Position numbers and translations under genes: made by a program | Notes under the pieces: model-generated | What the model saw: only the letters and a program-made list of their open reading frames with translations | What the model was told of the DNA's origin: nothing | Database searches by the model: none | Part shown: one piece after another, positions 59,415-64,000 of the stretch | Layout: each line of letters begins with the position of its first letter | How positions within the stretch are numbered: the stretch's first letter is position 1 | From: Kaistia hirudinis | GTDB taxonomy: Bacteria; Pseudomonadota; Alphaproteobacteria; Rhizobiales; Kaistiaceae | Assembly (NCBI RefSeq): GCF_014196455.1 | Contig: NZ_JACIDS010000008.1 | Span: 1-64,000 of the forward strand | DNA length: 64,000 bases | Direction of reading: 5' to 3'

Positions 59415-60608
59415 CTAGAGGCCGCCGCCGGCGTGCTGCAGGGCGCGGATCCGCTCGGCGAGGCTGATCGGCGCGGACGGCTCGTCTCCTGCTTGATCCT
59501 CGTTGGCGCCGGGCTCGTCCGTCGCCTGGGCCGGCTTCGGCTTCGCCGCCTCGTCCGGGACGATGGCGACGAGGTTCGAGGCCTCGCCCTTCGCTGCGAG
59601 GCGGGCGACGGCCGTGCCGATATCGATCAGCTTGCTGCGGAGCAGGGCGGTCTCTTCCTCGCTCGCCTTGGCGCTTGCGGCGCGGAGTTCGGCGAGGTCG
59701 GTTTCGAGACGGGCATTCACCGTCCCCATATGGGCGAGGCGGGCTTCGAGCTCGGCCTTGCTCTCCTCGACGGCCAGCAGCGTCATGCCGGCAGCCTCGG
59801 CCTCGACCAGACGCAGCGACAGCCCCTCGATCTTGGTTCTGGCCTCCGCCAGATCGTCGCGCACGCCGGCGATCTCGGCGTCGCGGGCCGCGATTTCCGC
59901 CAATGTCCCGACGCGGCGCGCCTCGGCCTCGGCGACCAGCGCCTCCGTGTCGGCGAGCTTGCGCTTTTCCAGCGCGAGGCTGGTTCGAAGCTGCGACAAT
60001 TCCGTTTCCAACCCGGCGCGCGCGACTTCCTCGACGGTCGTGGTCGTCTTCACGGCGGCGACCGAGTCGCGGAGATTGTCGAGTTCCGTATCGCGGGCGA
60101 CGATCTCCATGCGCTGCGTCTCGCGTTCCGAGACGATCGCATCGAGCTTGCCCTGCACCTCGTCCAGCGTCTGCTGCAGCGCGGCCATGCGCTTTTCCTG
60201 CGCGCCGGCCGCCTTCGCCGCTTCGGCGATCGCGTCCTTCTGGGCCGCAACCTCGTTGCGGAGCCGGTCGCGTTCCTGTTCGAGGGCGATCATGTCCTCC
60301 GCCGACATCGAACCTTCCGCCGTCAGATGGGAGATGATCTCGCGCTTGCGGTTGATATCGATCAGCTGCTCCGTGACCTGATTTTCCAGCTTCTCGATCG
60401 TCACGTCGAGACGGCGGGTGGAGACGGCGAAGGCCGCGCGGATCTGATCCTTCTCCGCCTGGATCTCGGCCCAGGTCATCGGCATCGTCTCTTCGATCGA
60501 GCGGCGGTTGAGGCGGACGGCGCGCCGCCACAGAGGGGGAGCGACGACGAGCGCGAGGATGCATGCGGTCAGCAGCCCCAGCGCATAAAACATCGTGGCT
60601 TCGATCAA
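59415..60608 (-). CDS. Membrane-anchored coiled-coil protein of unknown function
   Basis: About 397 residues: one N-terminal membrane helix (YALGLLTACILALVVAPPLW), a basic stop-transfer patch (RRAVRLNRR), then about 280 residues of heptad-rich coiled coil (for example EKLENQVTEQLIDINRKREI through EARLAHMGTVNARLETDLAELRAA), ending in an acidic tail and a short conserved-looking ISLAERIRALQHAGGG. Topology suggests a cytoplasmic coiled coil. TTG 60608 with AGGGAG at 7 nt is preferred; ATG 60593 is possible. The gene lies near eipA and chpT, so an envelope or division role is plausible but unproven. Confidence 0.75.
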   Translation of the reverse strand: MIEATMFYALGLLTACILALVVAPPLWRRAVRLNRRSIEETMPMTWAEIQAEKDQIRAAFAVSTRRLDVTIEKLENQVTEQLIDINRKREIISHLTAEGSMSAEDMIALEQERDRLRNEVAAQKDAIAEAAKAAGAQEKRMAALQQTLDEVQGKLDAIVSERETQRMEIVARDTELDNLRDSVAAVKTTTTVEEVARAGLETELSQLRTSLALEKRKLADTEALVAEAEARRVGTLAEIAARDAEIAGVRDDLAEARTKIEGLSLRLVEAEAAGMTLLAVEESKAELEARLAHMGTVNARLETDLAELRAASAKASEEETALLRSKLIDIGTAVARLAAKGEASNLVAIVPDEAAKPKPAQATDEPGANEDQAGDEPSAPISLAERIRALQHAGGGL

Positions 60609-60793
60609 CGCCAAACTCCCTCATTCGGCCCGCGCACCAACGCGGGCGGGGCCAAGGGGCGCCCCCGCCGCTCAATCCTCAAGCAAATGACACTCTTGGC
60701 CGCCGCGAGTCCAGCGACAAGCGGCGCGAATCGGGTGCCCGAGACCTGTCCTCGCACCATCATGCCGGCTTCTTCTTCAGGAAGGGTTGCCGC

Positions 60794-61378
60794 TCAGAAG
60801 GGGTTCCAGGTCTGGTGATCCGTGAACTTCAGGTAGCCGGCGCTGATGCCGAGGCGCGCGCCGATGCCGGAAACCATCGGGACCACGTAGATATTACCGC
60901 GCGACAGCACCGTCATGCCGACGCCGCCGACGAGATAGGCCGAGCCGTTGACGCCGACGAAGCGGTCATAAATCGCCGAAACGGACGGCAAATTATAGAC
61001 CAGCATCATGACGCGGGAGCCGTCGCCGCCGAAATCCCAGCCGATCGATGGGCCCTGGAAGTAGACCGGATGCTGCCCGGCATTCTTGGTGTAGAGCGTG
61101 CCTCTGCCGTAGCGCACGCCGGCGATCAGCGCGCCGCCCCCCTGTTCGCCGAGGATATAGCCGTTCGGCAGGCCATATTGCGACACGGCGTGCTCGACCG
61201 CCTTGGCGAGGCCGCCCGACACTTCGCCGAAGAAATTGCCGCCGGCCTTCACGATCTCGTCCGGCGAATAGCTCTCCGAAGACTGCGCCGCCGCTGGCGC
61301 GGGAGCGACGATCGGCACTGCGAAGGCGAGCGCGAGCATCACCAGGAACGCCTTCAGTCGAAATCGTCGCGCCATCAT
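60794..61378 (-). CDS. eipA: EipA/DUF1134 periplasmic protein
   Basis: A 194-residue exported protein with signal peptide LKAFLVMLALAFAVPIVAPAPAAA. The mature part is the DUF1134 beta-barrel-like domain: GNFFGEVSGGLAKAVEHAVSQYGLPNGYILGEQGGGA, GPSIGWDFGGDGSRVMMLVYNL, GSAYLVGGVGMTVLSR. In Brucella EipA supports envelope integrity and is genetically tied to division and O-polysaccharide. Its position next to chpT and ctrA fits a cell-cycle-linked envelope role. Starts at 61378 and 61375 are both ATG. Confidence 0.9.
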   Translation of the reverse strand: MMARRFRLKAFLVMLALAFAVPIVAPAPAAAQSSESYSPDEIVKAGGNFFGEVSGGLAKAVEHAVSQYGLPNGYILGEQGGGALIAGVRYGRGTLYTKNAGQHPVYFQGPSIGWDFGGDGSRVMMLVYNLPSVSAIYDRFVGVNGSAYLVGGVGMTVLSRGNIYVVPMVSGIGARLGISAGYLKFTDHQTWNPF

Positions 61379-61605
61379 GGGATCATCTCCTCGTTCGACC
61401 CGGTCAGATCATCCAAGCCGGCCACGGACCGGGAATCACCTGCTCATCATGGACGATCCCCGGAAAAATGGGCGCCATCACGGCGGCGGCAACCTCATCC
61501 CGGCCGTGTCGTTGCAGCCGGCCGGTTGGCAGAGCACGGTGGAGCGTGTATCGGGGATTTTCCCGAACGGGGAACAAGCGATTCGGCGGACGAGCGGAGT
61601 GGGTC

Positions 61606-62262
61606 ATGAGCGAGCCGGTTGAACTCGAAGCGCTGGACCTCGCGGCGCTGCTTTGCAGCCGCGTCTGCCACGACATTATTTCTCCCGTCGGCGCGATCAA
61701 TAACGGCCTCGAGGTCCTCGACGAGGACAATGGCGAGGAGATGAAGGCGTTCGCCTTCGACCTTATTCGCAAGAGCGCCCGGCAGGCTTCCGCCAAGCTG
61801 CAATTCGCCCGCCTCGCCTTCGGCGCCGCCGGCTCGGCCGGCGCGGAAATCGACCTGGGCGACGCCGAGAAGGTCGCGCGCGGCTGGATGGACGGCGAGA
61901 AGGCGGACTTCGAATGGAGCGCGCCCGTCGCGCTGATGGCGAAGAACCGCGTCAAGCTGCTGCTGAATCTGGTCCTGCTGGCGACGGCGGCGGTGCCGCG
62001 CGGTGGCCTGATCAAGGTGGTCGTCTCGGGCCCGCCATCCGATCCGGTGTTCACATTCCATTGCTCGGGCCCGCATGCCCGCATTCCGGCGGCGTTCGAG
62101 AAGCTGGTGCCCGGCCATCTCGTCGACGTCCACGTCGATGCCCATGCGGTCCAGCCCTATTATGCGGGCCTGCTCGCCCGTTCCTGCGGCATGAGCGTCA
62201 GCGCCGTACTCGACGGCGCGGATGTCGTGATCACGGCCAAGAGCCCCGAAGCGGCCGCCTGA
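61606..62262 (+). CDS. chpT: Histidine phosphotransferase ChpT
   Basis: A 218-residue phosphotransferase that relays phosphate from the CckA kinase to CtrA and CpdR. The phospho-acceptor is His22 in CSRVCHDIISPVGAINNGLE, within a two-helix bundle; the C-terminal half is a degenerate histidine-kinase ATPase fold. The start is ATG 61606. It is convergent with ctrA, its own substrate gene, with a shared terminator between them. Confidence 0.94.
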   Translation: MSEPVELEALDLAALLCSRVCHDIISPVGAINNGLEVLDEDNGEEMKAFAFDLIRKSARQASAKLQFARLAFGAAGSAGAEIDLGDAEKVARGWMDGEKADFEWSAPVALMAKNRVKLLLNLVLLATAAVPRGGLIKVVVSGPPSDPVFTFHCSGPHARIPAAFEKLVPGHLVDVHVDAHAVQPYYAGLLARSCGMSVSAVLDGADVVITAKSPEAAA

Positions 62263-62410
62263 GCCGCTTTCCGGATCTTTCCGTCGTTGTGGGGAAGGGC
62301 AGGGCTCGGCTAAGCCGGCCGGGCGCTGGGGTGTGCTTGCGCGCTCGCACTGCCATCGCACAGCGCCTCGCGCCGTAACGGCGCCGGTTCAGCCTGACCC
62401 TGAATAAGGA

Positions 62411-62435
62411 AAAGCCCCGGATCGGCCGGGGCTTT
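62411..62435. terminator. Bidirectional terminator between chpT and ctrA
   Basis: AAAGCCCCGG (62411-62420), a 5-nt loop, and CCGGGGCTTT (62426-62435): a 10-bp perfect stem in the 197-bp gap between the convergent genes, with A and T runs on the two sides. Confidence 0.85.
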
Positions 62436-62459
62436 CAGTTTGGCTCGCGGGAGCTTCGT

Positions 62460-63161
62460 TCAGGCGCTGGCGCGCAGATCGGCATCGTCGGGCTCGCGCA
62501 GCACATAGCCGCGGCCCCAGACGGTCTCGATGTAATTGTGACCATTCGTGGCCGTCGCGAGCTTCTTGCGGAGCTTGCAGATGAACACGTCGATGATCTT
62601 CAGCTCGGGCTCGTCCATGCCGCCATAGAGATGATTGAGGAACATCTCCTTGGTCAGCGTGGTGCCCTTGCGGAGCGAGAGCAGCTCCAGCATCTGGTAT
62701 TCCTTGCCGGTCAGATGCACGCGCGTGCCGTTCACCTCGACGGTCTTGGTGTCGAGATTGACGGTCAGGTCGCCCGTGTTGATCACCGACTGGGCATGAC
62801 CCTTCGAACGGCGCACGATGGCGTGGATGCGGGCGACGAGTTCGTCCTTGTGGAACGGCTTCGTCATGTAGTCGTCGGCGCCGAAGCCGAGACCGCGCAC
62901 CTTGTCCTCGATGCCGGCGAGGCCGGACAGGATGAGGATCGGCGTCTTCACCTTGGAAAGGCGGAGCGCGCGCAGAACCTCGTAGCCCGACATATCCGGC
63001 AGGTTCAGGTCGAGAAGAATGATGTCGTAGTCGTAGAGCTTGCCGAGATCGACACCCTCTTCGCCGAGATCCGTCGTGTAGACGTTGAAATTCTCGGACT
63101 TGAGCATCAGCTCGATGCTCTGCGCCGTGGCGCTGTCGTCCTCGATCAGCAGAACTCGCAT
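62460..63161 (-). CDS. ctrA: Cell-cycle master response regulator CtrA
   Basis: A 233-residue OmpR-type regulator. The receiver starts [10 protein letters not shown] with the acidic pocket, the phospho-acceptor is Asp51 in [17 protein letters not shown], and Lys is in [10 protein letters not shown]. The winged helix has [37 protein letters not shown] and [12 protein letters not shown], both diagnostic of CtrA. It ends RASA rather than the double alanine used for ClpXP turnover in Caulobacter. ATG 63161 is used. It is divergent from fliJ; a possible CtrA box lies in the 483-bp gap. Confidence 0.97.
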   Translation of the reverse strand: MRVLLIEDDSATAQSIELMLKSENFNVYTTDLGEEGVDLGKLYDYDIILLDLNLPDMSGYEVLRALRLSKVKTPILILSGLAGIEDKVRGLGFGADDYMTKPFHKDELVARIHAIVRRSKGHAQSVINTGDLTVNLDTKTVEVNGTRVHLTGKEYQMLELLSLRKGTTLTKEMFLNHLYGGMDEPELKIIDVFICKLRKKLATATNGHNYIETVWGRGYVLREPDDADLRASA

Positions 63162-63436
63162 ACCAATCCCCTCATTGCCTATCCTGGGCTTGGCGCGCCG
63201 GATCTTCCGAACCGGCACTCTGGAACGCGGCTCACCCCGATTCGAAAGCTAACGAACAATGGTTAACAAATTCTGATTCGCGCCCCAAGCGAATTGATCG
63301 GCATTGGACGGAAATTGGCGGATCCTGTTGAGAATCCGAACTTTTTCGCGTCGCGGTGACGATCCGCTCAATTGCACTCAATCCGGTAACCAATTCGTCG
63401 GACTCGCGGAATTAGGATGGACGAGCCTCAAATGAG

Positions 63437-63452
63437 GTTTACCCGCCCTTAA
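63437..63452 (-). promoter_or_regulatory. Possible CtrA box in the ctrA/fliJ gap
   Basis: On the minus strand TTAA-GGGCGGG-TAAAC matches the TTAA-N7-TTAAC consensus at 8 of 9 positions with correct spacing. The 483-bp gap (63162-63644) contains several AT-rich patches (GGTTAAC at 63261, GATTAACG at 63469) but no other well-spaced pair. A role in ctrA autoregulation or fliJ control is inferred. Confidence 0.4.
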
Positions 63453-63644
63453 GCCCTCGTTCGCCATGATTAACGCGAGGCGTAAACGAAAGGTTATCGG
63501 CGGGCCGAGAGTTTAAGGAATCGACAATGTCGCGATGGCTGGAGCCATGCGGCAGGGTTCGGTTGCCGGATGGCGGTAGCCGGAGCGAGCGATGCTCGGG
63601 GGCGGGCGGTGCGAGCTGTCTGGGGCGTAGGGAGTATTGAGTCG

Positions 63645-64000
63645 ATGAAGTCGCGGGATAGTCTCATCCGGCTGAAGCGGTTCCAGGCTGACGAGAAACG
63701 TCGGCAGGTGAACCAGATTCAGGTGATGATCGCCGAGTTCGAAAAGATGGCCAAGGATCTCGACGAGCAGATCGCCATCGAGCAGGAGCGCAGCGGCATA
63801 CGCGACACGGGCCACTTCGCCTATCCGACCTTCGCCAAGGCGGCGATGCAGCGGCGCGACAATCTGCGCGCCTCGGCTGCGGAACTGCAGGGCCAGCTGG
63901 AGCAGGCGCAGGACGAACTCCACGCCGCGCTCGACGAGCTCAAGAAGCACGAGCTTCTCGCCGAACGCGACCGTACCGCCGAAGGCGAGCCGGCCGCGGA
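63645..64000 (+). CDS. fliJ: Flagellar export chaperone FliJ, 5' part
   Basis: The first 118 residues, cut by the right edge. It begins MKSRDSLIRLKRFQADEKRR and continues as an uninterrupted two-helix coiled coil with AYPTFAKAAMQRRDNL at the turn, the pattern of FliJ, the chaperone and ATPase stalk of the flagellar export apparatus. A fliJ gene divergent from ctrA is a familiar Rhizobiales arrangement. ATG 63645 is the start. Confidence 0.85.
   Translation, partial: MKSRDSLIRLKRFQADEKRRQVNQIQVMIAEFEKMAKDLDEQIAIEQERSGIRDTGHFAYPTFAKAAMQRRDNLRASAAELQGQLEQAQDELHAALDELKKHELLAERDRTAEGEPAA

Overview
The window reads as the chromosome of a high-GC alphaproteobacterium, most likely Hyphomicrobiales (Rhizobiales). 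The evidence is the rpmH-rnpA-yidC-engB-argB block, an EipA/DUF1134 gene next to chpT and ctrA, ctrA divergent from fliJ, and a DUF1127 gene followed by three hairpins with identical CCTCCTCCC loops, the architecture of alphaproteobacterial CcsR ('cuckoo') small RNAs. Genus cannot be fixed from the sequence alone.

Layout. 1-2054: the 5' part of a family 2 glycosyltransferase and a large polytopic membrane protein. 2267-8653: core genes on the minus strand (rpmH, rnpA, yidC, engB, argB, a HAD pyrimidine nucleotidase), interrupted by a plus-strand lipoprotein and a small protein of unknown function. 8984-12925: an orphan histidine kinase, tRNA-Arg(ACG), and a divergent epimerase/TetR pair with two operator-like palindromes. 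13231-25239: a catabolic cluster with a ribose-type ABC importer, a CE4 deacetylase, an Ntn-type acylase and an isopenicillin-N-synthase-like oxygenase. It is bracketed by two paralogous regulators in which a LuxR/NarL helix-turn-helix is fused to a leucine/amide-type periplasmic-binding domain. 25271-27704: a divergent AraC/SDR pair and a DUF805 protein.

27857-46862: amino-acid and cyclic-amide catabolism. A dipeptide-type ABC importer forms one run with hydantoinase/oxoprolinase A and B and an amidohydrolase. A GntR gene sits between this operon and a second one encoding a DapA-family lyase and a 950-residue three-part flavoenzyme. Both operons carry GTATAC-cored operator-like sites. An RraA-type aldolase, an IclR regulator, a gamma-glutamyltransferase and a SnoaL-like protein follow.

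46991-51290: metals, with a cobalamin riboswitch ahead of a CbiM-like cobalt permease and a DUF2946/YcnI/CopC-CopD copper group. 51451-59381: gluconokinase, a YegS-like lipid kinase, a ParD-like/methionine aminopeptidase pair, MarR-DUF1398, AraC/DUF2000, DUF1127 plus the putative small RNA, and LysR/epimerase. 59415-64000: envelope and cell-cycle genes (a membrane-anchored coiled-coil protein, eipA, chpT, ctrA, fliJ).

Most accessory modules follow one pattern: a regulator transcribed divergently from its probable target, with an inverted or direct repeat in the gap. All functions are inferred from recognisable motifs. No database search was possible.
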